From: Pardosa pseudoannulata
Taxonomy: Eukaryota; Arthropoda; Arachnida; Araneae; Lycosidae
Assembly (NCBI GenBank): GCA_032207245.1
Contig: CM063501.1
Span: 60,875,877-60,939,876 of the forward strand
Length of the DNA stretch: 64,000 nt
Direction: 5' to 3'
The first letter of the stretch is position 1. Every line of letters begins with the position of its first letter. A program made the translations under genes and the position numbers. The notes under the pieces were generated by a model. That model saw only the letters and a program-made list of their open reading frames with translations, was not told where the DNA came from and did not search any database. Below are positions 62,801 to 64,000 of the stretch, piece by piece.

Positions 62801-63698
62801 TAATGCAAATCTCTTATGAGAAACTACTAGGATATTTCAAACTTAATTTCTGTGTCAAAACACTAGTTAAAAAACATTCAATACGCTTAATTAAGTTCAT
62901 ATTGCTGTATTCAATATTCAGAAAGGAGTAGCACATCAGACAATGGTTAAAGATTTTTAAAGTAAAGCACTTACCTGTGCACATATCAAGTATTTCAAGA
63001 TGTGCAGTAAAGGTATATTTTTTCTCATTTTTAGGTTAAATTTTTAATTTAAAAATTTAATGATTATTACTGTGTCCAATTTATGACTACTACATACTAA
63101 TGTAACTACTACATTTGAAAACTTTGAACTTTTTACTTTTATATAAATTTAAATTACATTTCGTTTATACATCATTTTATGTTGGTCCCTTGAACAGAAT
63201 TTAAAATATTTTTTACTCTATAACATTATTTATCTGGACTCAAATTAATACCCTCTGTCAATAGTTATTAAACATTGTCTTTTACCATTTTTTTTTTTAA
63301 TCTTAACTTATCTAAGTTATACTGCATTAAAAATTTCCTGTAACAAAATGAGACACCAATCATAATCTTTTGATTTTTCAGATTTTAAAAACATTAAACA
63401 GTAATACTGAAAATCCTTATCTTATATGGGACAATGGTACTCGTGCTGAACTCATGGAGTATTTGGAAGCACAGCGTACAGAGAAAATTCGATCTGTAAG
63501 TTTACCAAATTTTTTTTTACTTGCTTAAATACCTTCAACTGTTTTTTATACTTTTTGCTATAACATTTCCATTTCATATAGGGAGAGTGTGATCCTACAT
63601 ATGGCAGTGACTTCAAGTTTTCTTCTCATAGTTCTGAGCTTATAATAGGTGATATTTTTGTGAGAATATATAATGAACAACCTACGTTTCCACTGCAG
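13437..63698 (+). CDS. rme-8: RME-8 / DNAJC13 orthologue, 39 coding exons, 3' end outside window
   Basis: Large J-domain co-chaperone. From family knowledge it sits on early endosomes, binds PI3P through its N-terminus, recruits Hsc70, and works with retromer/SNX and WASH in sorting, recycling and clathrin removal. Seen here: 39 exons joining in frame, 1,696 codons, every intron GT-AG. Strong collinear similarity to DNAJC13 runs from the first residues ([13 protein letters not shown], then [17 protein letters not shown]) to residue 1696. Domains: N-terminal RME-8 region (about 1-400), helical-repeat stretches, IWN at 766-768, GYF_2-like module at 968-1021, J domain at 1291-1345 with HPD at 1324-1326, and a degenerate IWN-type motif (IWD) at 1634-1636. 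The start ATG matches the family start, and an in-frame TAG lies just upstream (13422-13424), at the putative acceptor. About 550 C-terminal residues are missing because the window ends, not because the gene is broken. No frameshift or internal stop was found. Confidence 0.96.
14074..14656. mobile_element. TIR element with poly-T / poly-A core, in rme-8 intron 1
   Basis: The outer 11 bp are perfect inverted repeats (TATTTACACTC at 14074-14084, GAGTGTAAATA at 14646-14656), followed by imperfectly paired GGC..GCCAA and GGTTTTT blocks. Near the left a run of about 23 T and about 23 A separated by AAAGATT forms a long hairpin. No transposase is present. Called a MITE-like element; superfamily unknown. 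Confidence 0.65.
15087..15109. repeat. (GT)n microsatellite
   Basis: About 11 GT units in rme-8 intron 1. Confidence 0.9.
16030..16105 (+). CDS. rme-8: rme-8 coding exon 2 (residues 23-48)
   Basis: Encodes YKRIFSVGT and the Y-N-P-N-x-LEVTNQ stretch, one of the most conserved parts of the N-terminal, PH-like region. Acceptor TTTTAG|G, donor CAG|GTACTT. Intron 2 is only 230 bp. Confidence 0.96.
16336..16479 (+). CDS. rme-8: rme-8 coding exon 3 (residues 49-96)
   Basis: Begins [11 protein letters not shown] and ends L-T-E-A-L, aligning with the family without gaps at the ends. Acceptor TTTTCAG, donor TTG|GTAATT. The 1.3-kb intron 3 contains a pure (TA)n tract followed by (AAT)n at 17149-17242. 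Confidence 0.96.
17149..17242. repeat. (TA)n followed by (AAT)n microsatellite
   Basis: About 72 bp of pure TA followed by about seven AAT units, in rme-8 intron 3. Confidence 0.97.
17793..17834 (+). CDS. rme-8: rme-8 coding exon 4 (residues 97-110)
   Basis: A 42-bp exon encoding [14 protein letters not shown]. The RFR and F-x-E positions match the family. Both flanking introns are phase 0, and the donor is GCT|GTAAGT. Intron 4 (852 bp) is AT-rich with nothing recognised. Confidence 0.9.
18687..18887 (+). CDS. rme-8: rme-8 coding exon 5 (residues 111-177)
   Basis: Encodes Y-R-A-A-K-L-H-W-S, then a region ending [17 protein letters not shown]. The in-frame acceptor is the first of two adjacent AGs (AG at 18685-18686), fixed by the phase of exon 4. 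Donor CAA|GTAAGT. Intron 5 (1.3 kb) is AT-rich with nothing recognised. Confidence 0.95.
20179..20321 (+). CDS. rme-8: rme-8 coding exon 6 (residues 178-225)
   Basis: Encodes [10 protein letters not shown], then N-Y-V-G-L-S-I-K-V and the conserved RFGKYS junction, where the Ser codon is split. Donor TATAG|GTTAGT. Intron 6 (909 bp) holds a (TA)/(CA) microsatellite near 20517-20560. Confidence 0.95.
20517..20560. repeat. (TA)/(CA) compound microsatellite
   Basis: ATATATA units merging into CACACA/CATACA units in rme-8 intron 6. A weaker similar tract follows at 20628-20665. Confidence 0.9.
21231..21294 (+). CDS. rme-8: rme-8 coding exon 7 (residues 225-246)
   Basis: Encodes [20 protein letters not shown] followed by YH, matching the family segment before the conserved EPVKRVLALTETCL block. 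Acceptor ATTTCAG, donor CAT|GTAAGA. Intron 7 is 207 bp. Confidence 0.94.
21502..21597 (+). CDS. rme-8: rme-8 coding exon 8 (residues 247-278)
   Basis: Encodes [20 protein letters not shown], then [12 protein letters not shown]. This is one of the most conserved blocks of RME-8 proteins. Donor AGT|GTAAGT. The 1.35-kb intron 8 holds a decayed SINE (about 22098-22260) and a CA/TA microsatellite at 22460-22515. Confidence 0.97.
22098..22260 (+). repeat. tRNA-headed SINE copy, decayed, in rme-8 intron 8
   Basis: GTGGCCAAATGGATAGGGTA head, B-box-like CATTCGAATCCTAC, GGTATGGATCCTCA and GCTTTAAGCAGTCAGTCC, in the same order as the young copies. Confidence 0.8.
22458..22515. repeat. (CA)n(TA)n compound microsatellite
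   Basis: About 12 CA units followed by about 17 TA units. Confidence 0.95.
22949..23040 (+). CDS. rme-8: rme-8 coding exon 9 (residues 279-309)
   Basis: Encodes [19 protein letters not shown], then [12 protein letters not shown]. The GQVR-x-Y-x-ST-x-R pattern is family typical. The arginine codon is split, with donor CG|GTAAGC. Intron 9 (650 bp) is AT-rich with nothing recognised. Confidence 0.96.
23691..23857 (+). CDS. rme-8: rme-8 coding exon 10 (residues 309-365)
   Basis: Encodes [20 protein letters not shown] and then [16 protein letters not shown], a hallmark RME-8 segment. Acceptor GTTTAG, donor CCAG|GTTAAT. Intron 10 (1.06 kb) is AT-rich with nothing recognised. Confidence 0.97.
24922..25004 (+). 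CDS. rme-8: rme-8 coding exon 11 (residues 365-392)
   Basis: Encodes [20 protein letters not shown] and then L-I-H-A-S-L-Q-E. The acceptor TTTTACAG restores the frame of exon 10. Donor GAG|GTATGC. Intron 11 (424 bp) has nothing recognised. Confidence 0.94.
25429..25586 (+). CDS. rme-8: rme-8 coding exon 12 (residues 393-445)
   Basis: Encodes a charged helix ([19 protein letters not shown]), then [19 protein letters not shown], a conserved helical repeat. Donor TC|GTAAGT. The 2.2-kb intron 12 contains the Tc1/mariner remnant and its 60-bp tandem repeat. Confidence 0.95.
26022..26900 (-). pseudogene. Tc1/mariner transposon remnant, in rme-8 intron 12
   Basis: The left end TAGTCCAGTCACATTA starts with a TA, as expected for Tc1/mariner insertion. 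On the minus strand, 26526-26263 encodes part of a transposase catalytic domain: [21 protein letters not shown] and W-F-E-E-Y. A large part of the central and N-terminal region is deleted (the element is about 0.88 kb; full elements are about 1.3-1.7 kb). The right inverted repeat is incomplete and has become a 60-bp tandem array. Inactive. Confidence 0.85.
26733..26897 (+). repeat. 60-bp tandem repeat, 2.75 copies, from a Tc1 terminus
   Basis: The unit begins GGTTATTTAACATTGATGTC and contains GGTGGCAGTCACATTAAT. Copies at 26733-26792, 26793-26852 and 26853-26897 are essentially identical. Since 60 is a multiple of three, the array reads as an artificial open frame, not a gene. Confidence 0.95.
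27814..27913 (+). CDS. rme-8: rme-8 coding exon 13 (residues 445-478)
   Basis: Encodes [20 protein letters not shown] and then [13 protein letters not shown], a conserved armadillo-like helix. Donor CAG|GTAATT. Intron 13 (1.96 kb) holds a SINE copy at about 28489-28671. Confidence 0.96.
28489..28671 (+). mobile_element. tRNA-headed SINE copy with imperfect target-site duplication, in rme-8 intron 13
   Basis: ATGGCTGATTGGCTAGGGTG head, B box GGTTCGAATTCC, GATATGAATGTTCATAGCC, GGCTTTAAGCATTAGGTCC and an AACCAAACCAAACC tail. The flanks CCCAACACATAGG and CCCTAACACATGG look like an aged duplication. Confidence 0.88.
29875..29982 (+). CDS. rme-8: rme-8 coding exon 14 (residues 479-514)
   Basis: Encodes [20 protein letters not shown], then [31 protein letters not shown] is a near-invariant family block. 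Donor ATA|GTAAGA. The 1.77-kb intron 14 holds a (TCTA)/(TA) microsatellite near 30195-30252 and an antisense solo LTR. Confidence 0.97.
30195..30252. repeat. (TCTA)/(TA) microsatellite
   Basis: TCTATC, CTCTCTATATA and ATATACATATATA units in rme-8 intron 14. Confidence 0.85.
30297..30669 (-). mobile_element. Candidate solo LTR, antisense in rme-8 intron 14
   Basis: Read on the minus strand it begins TG and ends CA. It has a promoter-like GCTAATAAAAGGCCTAG about 60% of the way along, and near its end CTAAATAAAGATTTTTG, a polyadenylation-type signal. This order (TATA-like box, then AATAAA shortly before a CA end) is typical of an LTR. The left end may instead be at 30304. No clean target-site duplication was found, and no internal retroelement genes flank it. 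Confidence 0.6.
31751..31906 (+). CDS. rme-8: rme-8 coding exon 15 (residues 515-566)
   Basis: Encodes [21 protein letters not shown] and ends [10 protein letters not shown], a conserved helical repeat. Donor CAG|GTATTT. Intron 15 (1.04 kb) is AT-rich with nothing recognised. Confidence 0.96.
32945..33001 (+). CDS. rme-8: rme-8 coding exon 16 (residues 567-585)
   Basis: A 57-bp exon encoding [19 protein letters not shown], a conserved RME-8 helix ([19 protein letters not shown]). Donor GAG|GTTAGT. Intron 16 (889 bp) contains a strongly decayed SINE-like stretch near 33400-33550. Confidence 0.97.
33395..33555 (+). repeat. Strongly decayed SINE-like stretch, in rme-8 intron 16
   Basis: Keeps the GGTATAGAGGTTAATAGCCA, TTGGAATGAGCTTACAGCAG, AATAGACCATAGTGCTCC and AAACCAAATCAAAC portions of the SINE. 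The tRNA-like head is barely recognisable. Confidence 0.65.
33891..34088 (+). CDS. rme-8: rme-8 coding exon 17 (residues 586-651)
   Basis: Encodes [24 protein letters not shown] and later [22 protein letters not shown], both strongly conserved. Donor CTG|GTATTT. Intron 17 is very short at 92 bp. Confidence 0.97.
34181..34276 (+). CDS. rme-8: rme-8 coding exon 18 (residues 652-683)
   Basis: Encodes [15 protein letters not shown], then a divergent stretch ending R-D-N-L-Q-I-A-N. Similarity is clear at both ends and weaker in the middle. Donor AAT|GTAAGA. Intron 18 (1.05 kb) has nothing recognised. Confidence 0.92.
35331..35459 (+). CDS. rme-8: rme-8 coding exon 19 (residues 684-726)
   Basis: A charged linker ([13 protein letters not shown]) leads into [14 protein letters not shown], matching the family HWRDRMG segment. 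Donor GAT|GTAAGT. The 2.0-kb intron 19 holds the 265-bp TTAA-flanked element (36314-36578) and TA tracts near 37231-37288. Confidence 0.93.
36314..36578. mobile_element. 265-bp TTAA-flanked MITE (piggyBac type), in rme-8 intron 19
   Basis: TTAA occurs on both sides (36310-36313 and 36579-36582). The ends are perfect 13-bp inverted repeats, CACTAAACATACC and GGTATGTTTAGTG. Inner repeats GGGTCAAATGACC and GGGTCATTTGACCC also pair. TTAA target duplication plus CAC/GTG ends is diagnostic for piggyBac-mobilised elements. It has no coding capacity. Confidence 0.88.
37231..37288. repeat. (TA)n microsatellite, interrupted
   Basis: Two TA tracts separated by TGAATAA, in rme-8 intron 19. Confidence 0.92.
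37488..37619 (+). CDS. rme-8: rme-8 coding exon 20 (residues 727-770), first IWN motif
   Basis: Encodes [18 protein letters not shown] followed by F-Y-Y-Q-F-N-K-D-H and D-L-I-W-N-Y-R. The IWN triad at 766-768 matches the repeat motif described for RME-8. Donor AGA|GTAAGG. Intron 20 (1.02 kb) holds a diverged about 172-bp tandem duplication. Confidence 0.97.
37859..38205. repeat. Diverged about 172-bp tandem duplication, in rme-8 intron 20
   Basis: CTATCTTC.TTAT, AAATCAAACAAGTTAAC, AATAGCTGTAAT, CACAGATATC and AATTAAAGCTTTACAATA in the first unit recur about 172 bp later as CTATCTTTATT, AAATCAAACAGATTAAC, AATATCTGTAAT, CCAGATATC and AATTAAAATTTTACAATA. Confidence 0.75.
38641..38858 (+). CDS. 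rme-8: rme-8 coding exon 21 (residues 771-843)
   Basis: Encodes [10 protein letters not shown], then [11 protein letters not shown] and [17 protein letters not shown]. The acidic tail DEKDTTDSS is variable in the family. Donor TC|GTTAGT. Intron 21 (1.46 kb) contains the tRNA-Met-like SINE. Confidence 0.97.
39661..40030 (+). repeat. tRNA-Met-like SINE, in rme-8 intron 21
   Basis: The head reads GTAGCTCTGTCAGTAGTGGT, then ATCACATAACTGGAGGG with a CAT in anticodon position, then GTTGTGAGTTCATTGC as a degenerate B box. This order resembles elongator tRNA-Met, followed by about 300 bp of unrelated tail richer in GC than the intron. The loss of pairing excludes a functional tRNA. The right boundary is approximate. 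Confidence 0.55.
40314..40473 (+). CDS. rme-8: rme-8 coding exon 22 (residues 843-896)
   Basis: Encodes [16 protein letters not shown], then [17 protein letters not shown] and M-L-E-R. Donor CGT|GTGAGT. The 2.0-kb intron 22 holds a CA/TA microsatellite (41524-41660) and short C homopolymers; nothing else was recognised. Confidence 0.97.
41524..41660. repeat. Compound (CA)/(TA) microsatellite
   Basis: Alternating CACATA, TATATA and GTATAC blocks over about 135 bp in rme-8 intron 22. Confidence 0.93.
42508..42570 (+). CDS. rme-8: rme-8 coding exon 23 (residues 897-917)
   Basis: Encodes [30 protein letters not shown] is a family invariant. Acceptor CCACAG, donor AAA|GTGAGT. Intron 23 (565 bp) has nothing recognised. 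Confidence 0.96.
43136..43237 (+). CDS. rme-8: rme-8 coding exon 24 (residues 918-951)
   Basis: Encodes [24 protein letters not shown] and R-A-T-V-P-A-Q, an armadillo-like repeat. Donor CAG|GTATGT. The 1.68-kb intron 24 holds an unassigned GC-richer block (about 43490-43800) and a TA tract near 44806-44838. Confidence 0.97.
43490..43800. other. Unassigned GC-richer block, in rme-8 intron 24
   Basis: About 300 bp (TGCCTTACTCTTAATCC, GAGAGATGTTTCAAATGCC, GGATTCCAGCCTTGG) distinctly richer in GC than the surrounding intron. On the minus strand it has a B-box-like GGTTCAAGTGC. It is probably an old interspersed repeat; no ends were found. Confidence 0.4.
44806..44838. repeat. (TA)n microsatellite
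   Basis: About 16 TA units in rme-8 intron 24. Confidence 0.93.
44914..45018 (+). CDS. rme-8: rme-8 coding exon 25 (residues 952-986), GYF_2-like start
   Basis: Encodes T-N-V-I-E-A-S-P-E and then [19 protein letters not shown], the first half of the GYF_2-like module (W-Y ... GP-Y/F-G-F). Donor GAG|GTATTG. The 1.8-kb intron 25 holds the 1.09-kb TTAA-flanked element. Confidence 0.97.
45541..46629 (-). mobile_element. 1.09-kb TTAA-flanked piggyBac-like element, in rme-8 intron 25
   Basis: Flanked by TTAA at 45537-45540 and 46630-46633. The ends CCCTTTTGCG and CGCGAAAGGG are inverted repeats with one difference. Terminal regions are GC-rich compared with the host intron. Most coding capacity is lost. 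On the minus strand about 46037-45981 reads [14 protein letters not shown], like the acidic N-terminal stretch of piggyBac transposases, with stops upstream. Element type is strongly supported; the coding remnant only weakly. Confidence 0.87.
46822..47024 (+). CDS. rme-8: rme-8 coding exon 26 (residues 987-1054), GYF_2-like end
   Basis: Encodes I-K-D-L-W-T, then [12 protein letters not shown] and I-P-Q-L-K-W, completing the GYF_2-like module. It continues to Y-F-P-S-R. Donor CG|GTATTA. Intron 26 (495 bp) is AT-rich with nothing recognised. Confidence 0.97.
47520..47604 (+). CDS. rme-8: rme-8 coding exon 27 (residues 1054-1082)
   Basis: Encodes [20 protein letters not shown] and then S-T-C-L-P-H-I-V-Q, matching a conserved family block. 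Acceptor TTTCAG, donor CAG|GTAATT. Intron 27 (1.8 kb) contains a short perfect-looking hairpin (47823-47858); otherwise nothing recognised. Confidence 0.96.
47823..47858. other. Short hairpin, in rme-8 intron 27
   Basis: Two 16-bp arms (TCTTCTATGTTGATGA and TCATCGACATAGAAGA) with one mismatch that pairs as G-U in RNA, around a 4-base loop. It lies in a small GC-richer stretch (47690-47870). Too short for a standard microRNA precursor; function unknown. Confidence 0.5.
49424..49624 (+). CDS. rme-8: rme-8 coding exon 28 (residues 1083-1149)
   Basis: Encodes [17 protein letters not shown], then I-M-Q-D-N-P and [17 protein letters not shown]. Donor GAG|GTAAGT. Intron 28 (857 bp) has nothing recognised. 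Confidence 0.97.
50482..50636 (+). CDS. rme-8: rme-8 coding exon 29 (residues 1150-1201)
   Basis: Encodes [19 protein letters not shown], then [15 protein letters not shown]. The IWS form at 1195-1197 is also what I recall in vertebrates. Donor AG|GTAAAA. Intron 29 (1.1 kb) has nothing recognised. Confidence 0.97.
51764..51965 (+). CDS. rme-8: rme-8 coding exon 30 (residues 1201-1268)
   Basis: Encodes [14 protein letters not shown], then [14 protein letters not shown] and F-P-D-W-P-I-L-D-P, nearly invariant in the family. Donor CCT|GTATGT. Intron 30 (574 bp) has nothing recognised. Confidence 0.97.
52540..52652 (+). CDS. rme-8: rme-8 coding exon 31 (residues 1269-1306), J-domain helix I
   Basis: Encodes [20 protein letters not shown] and then the J-domain opening [10 protein letters not shown] (1292-1301). 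Donor CA|GTATGT, which splits the Gln codon. Intron 31 (546 bp) has nothing recognised. Confidence 0.97.
53199..53277 (+). CDS. rme-8: rme-8 coding exon 32 (residues 1306-1332), J-domain HPD loop
   Basis: Encodes [21 protein letters not shown]. The HPD triad (1324-1326, bases 53251-53259), needed by J proteins to stimulate Hsc70 ATPase, is intact. Donor CGG|GTAAGT. The 827-bp intron 32 contains an unassigned GC-richer block (53608-53940). Confidence 0.98.
53608..53940 (-). mobile_element. Possible decayed LTR or other repeat, in rme-8 intron 32
   Basis: A compositional island with CGCGGTAGAGC and TGACAGCTCC. On the minus strand it ends TTAATAAACTTATTATC, then AACACTGGACCATGTCA, which looks like an LTR polyadenylation region. 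Ends and target duplication are not defined. Confidence 0.35.
54105..54240 (+). CDS. rme-8: rme-8 coding exon 33 (residues 1333-1378), J-domain helices III-IV
   Basis: Encodes [14 protein letters not shown], which ends the J domain, then [18 protein letters not shown]. Donor G|GTATGT. Intron 33 (1.14 kb) has a short CA repeat near 54593-54609; nothing else was recognised. Confidence 0.97.
55383..55567 (+). CDS. rme-8: rme-8 coding exon 34 (residues 1378-1439)
   Basis: Encodes [15 protein letters not shown] and later [18 protein letters not shown], both family invariant. Donor GAG|GTAGAG. Intron 34 (892 bp) holds A/T homopolymers near 55615-55655 and a decayed SINE at about 56131-56310. Confidence 0.97.
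56131..56310 (+). repeat. tRNA-headed SINE copy, decayed, in rme-8 intron 34
   Basis: GAACAATGACTGAATATGTA head, B-box-like AAGTTTGAATTCC, CATGGTATTCATTG, AGCTTTAAACAGTAGGTCCC and GCAAAAGAATAACTGTAGTG, collinear with the other copies. Confidence 0.8.
56460..56651 (+). CDS. rme-8: rme-8 coding exon 35 (residues 1440-1503)
   Basis: Encodes [14 protein letters not shown], then [14 protein letters not shown] and [11 protein letters not shown]. Donor CAA|GTAAGT. The 2.1-kb intron 35 is AT-rich with nothing recognised. Confidence 0.97.
58763..58942 (+). CDS. rme-8: rme-8 coding exon 36 (residues 1504-1563)
   Basis: Encodes [10 protein letters not shown], then [12 protein letters not shown] and [12 protein letters not shown], matching the family. 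Donor CAA|GTGAGT. The 1.9-kb intron 36 contains a 175-bp segment flanked by 8-bp direct repeats (59262-59436). Confidence 0.96.
59262..59436. other. 175-bp segment between 8-bp direct repeats, in rme-8 intron 36
   Basis: ACATACTA occurs at 59254-59261 and 59437-59444, bounding a segment richer in GC at its ends (TTCCGACCG, CCCTCTAGCGG, TGTGACC). It contains GGAAATAAATAG. No inverted terminal repeat is visible. It may be a small insertion with an 8-bp duplication or a decayed LTR fragment. Confidence 0.35.
60833..61000 (+). CDS. rme-8: rme-8 coding exon 37 (residues 1564-1619)
   Basis: Encodes [20 protein letters not shown], a variable linker, then [10 protein letters not shown]. Donor GAG|GTAAGT. 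The 2.4-kb intron 37 carries an antisense non-LTR endonuclease fragment and a young SINE. Confidence 0.95.
61290..61520 (-). pseudogene. Non-LTR retrotransposon endonuclease fragment, antisense in rme-8 intron 37
   Basis: On the minus strand from about 61510 down it reads [14 protein letters not shown], then I-E-L-K-Q-I-F and F-D-I-I-G-I-T-E-S. This is the N-terminus of an APE-type endonuclease (the WNA-GGL and ITE motifs), followed by a stop at about 61330. The rest of the element is absent. Dead 5'-region fragment. Confidence 0.85.
61530..62147. other. Intron 37 stretch, partly repeat-derived
   Basis: The first part to about 61670 is GC-richer and may be upstream sequence of the same retrotransposon fragment. 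The remainder is AT-rich with nothing recognised. Confidence 0.35.
62162..62343 (+). mobile_element. tRNA-headed SINE, well preserved, with perfect 14-bp target-site duplication
   Basis: GCCGAACGATGACCGAACGG head, GGTTAGGGTGCTGGCC (A-box region), GGGTTTGAATCCC (B box), CATGGATGTTCATAGCC, GAATCGGCTTTAAACTG, TAGACCATAGCGCTCC and a CCAAACCAAACC tail. CCATTTATCTTATT flanks it at 62148-62161 and 62344-62357. It inserted in rme-8 intron 37 in sense orientation. Confidence 0.93.
62358..63381. other. Rest of rme-8 intron 37, nothing recognised
   Basis: AT-rich, with a short G run (62461-62470) and no identifiable element. Confidence 0.55.
63382..63495 (+). CDS. rme-8: rme-8 coding exon 38 (residues 1620-1657), IWN-type motif reads IWD
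   Basis: Encodes [24 protein letters not shown]. The family triad IWN is IWD here (1634-1636, Asp codon at 63430-63432). Donor TCT|GTAAGT. Intron 38 is only 86 bp. Confidence 0.96.
63582..63698 (+). CDS. rme-8: rme-8 coding exon 39 (residues 1658-1696), last exon in window
   Basis: Encodes [11 protein letters not shown] and then [20 protein letters not shown], matching the family (G-E-I-F-V-R-V-Y-N-E). Donor CAG|GTAATT. From here to the window end I find no exon for the expected next segment, so intron 39 runs off the edge. It contains a T-run near 63801-63819 only. Confidence 0.95.
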
Positions 63699-64000
63699 GT
63701 AATTTTAACTTAGTTTTAATGTCTCTATTTGATTTTAAGTTTTTAATTTTTGGAGAATCATAAAGATTTTTTTTTTAAATCTGCTGGGTATTTCTTCAGT
63801 TTTTTTTTTTTTTTTTTTTAAATCTTTATTTTAAGGCAAGAATTTAAAAAATTCTTTTAACTGTTACAAAATTAACCATATATTCACCCTTTTATTATTT
63901 AAGTCTTTCATGGGCTTTGGGAAGATTACCTCCTACCTACAGAATCTTACCAAATAAATCTGCAGGAAATTGAAAACGGATTTATAAGCCACCTTATATT
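63699..64000 (+). other. rme-8: Start of rme-8 intron 39, runs off the window
   Basis: Begins with the donor GTAATT. Contains a T-run of about 19 at 63801-63819. No acceptor followed by the conserved next RME-8 segment was found. Confidence 0.7.

Overview
The window is eukaryotic nuclear DNA. It is strongly AT-rich, with long introns, many (TA)n and (CA/GT)n microsatellites, and decayed mobile elements of several classes. It is dominated by one plus-strand gene, the fly/worm/human rme-8 / DNAJC13 orthologue, a large J-domain co-chaperone of endosomes. Protein similarity, intron style and non-LTR retrotransposon relics of the type I associate with spiders suggest an arthropod, probably an arachnid. 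That taxonomic call is inference.

Layout. Positions 1-11,300 are upstream, non-genic and repeat-rich. They hold TA and GT microsatellites, three copies of a tRNA-headed SINE (near 1.8, 5.5 and 7.7 kb), two copies of a TIR element (3.1-3.8 and 10.7-10.95 kb), and a broken non-LTR retrotransposon RNase H/3' end (5.9-6.85 kb). There is also a GC-richer block carrying two perfect cAMP-response-element palindromes (about 4.05-4.25 kb). From about 11.3 kb the plus strand becomes clearly T-rich and stays so through the gene, which fits a transcription unit starting near there. A 319-bp tandem duplication lies at 11.76-12.40 kb.

The rme-8 coding sequence starts at 13,437. I could assemble 39 coding exons up to 63,698, all with GT-AG introns and consistent reading phase. 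They total 5,088 nt, or 1,696 codons. The family protein is about 2,240 residues in human (from memory), so roughly the last quarter lies beyond the right edge. The visible part contains the N-terminal RME-8 region, helical-repeat segments, IWN-type motifs, a GYF_2-like domain (about residues 968-1021) and the J domain (about 1291-1345). The HPD triad is intact at residues 1324-1326.

The introns carry the other content: SINE copies, a tRNA-Met-like SINE, a Tc1/mariner remnant whose end has become a 60-bp tandem repeat, and two different TTAA-flanked (piggyBac-type) elements. They also hold a TIR element with a poly-T/poly-A core, an antisense solo LTR, an antisense endonuclease fragment of a non-LTR element, and several unassigned GC-richer islands. 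I see no second protein-coding gene, no confident functional RNA gene and no wholly new biological system. The most informative unexpected items are the duplicated upstream block with paired splice-like sites, the recent SINE insertions with intact target-site duplications, the TTAA elements and the amplified Tc1 terminus.
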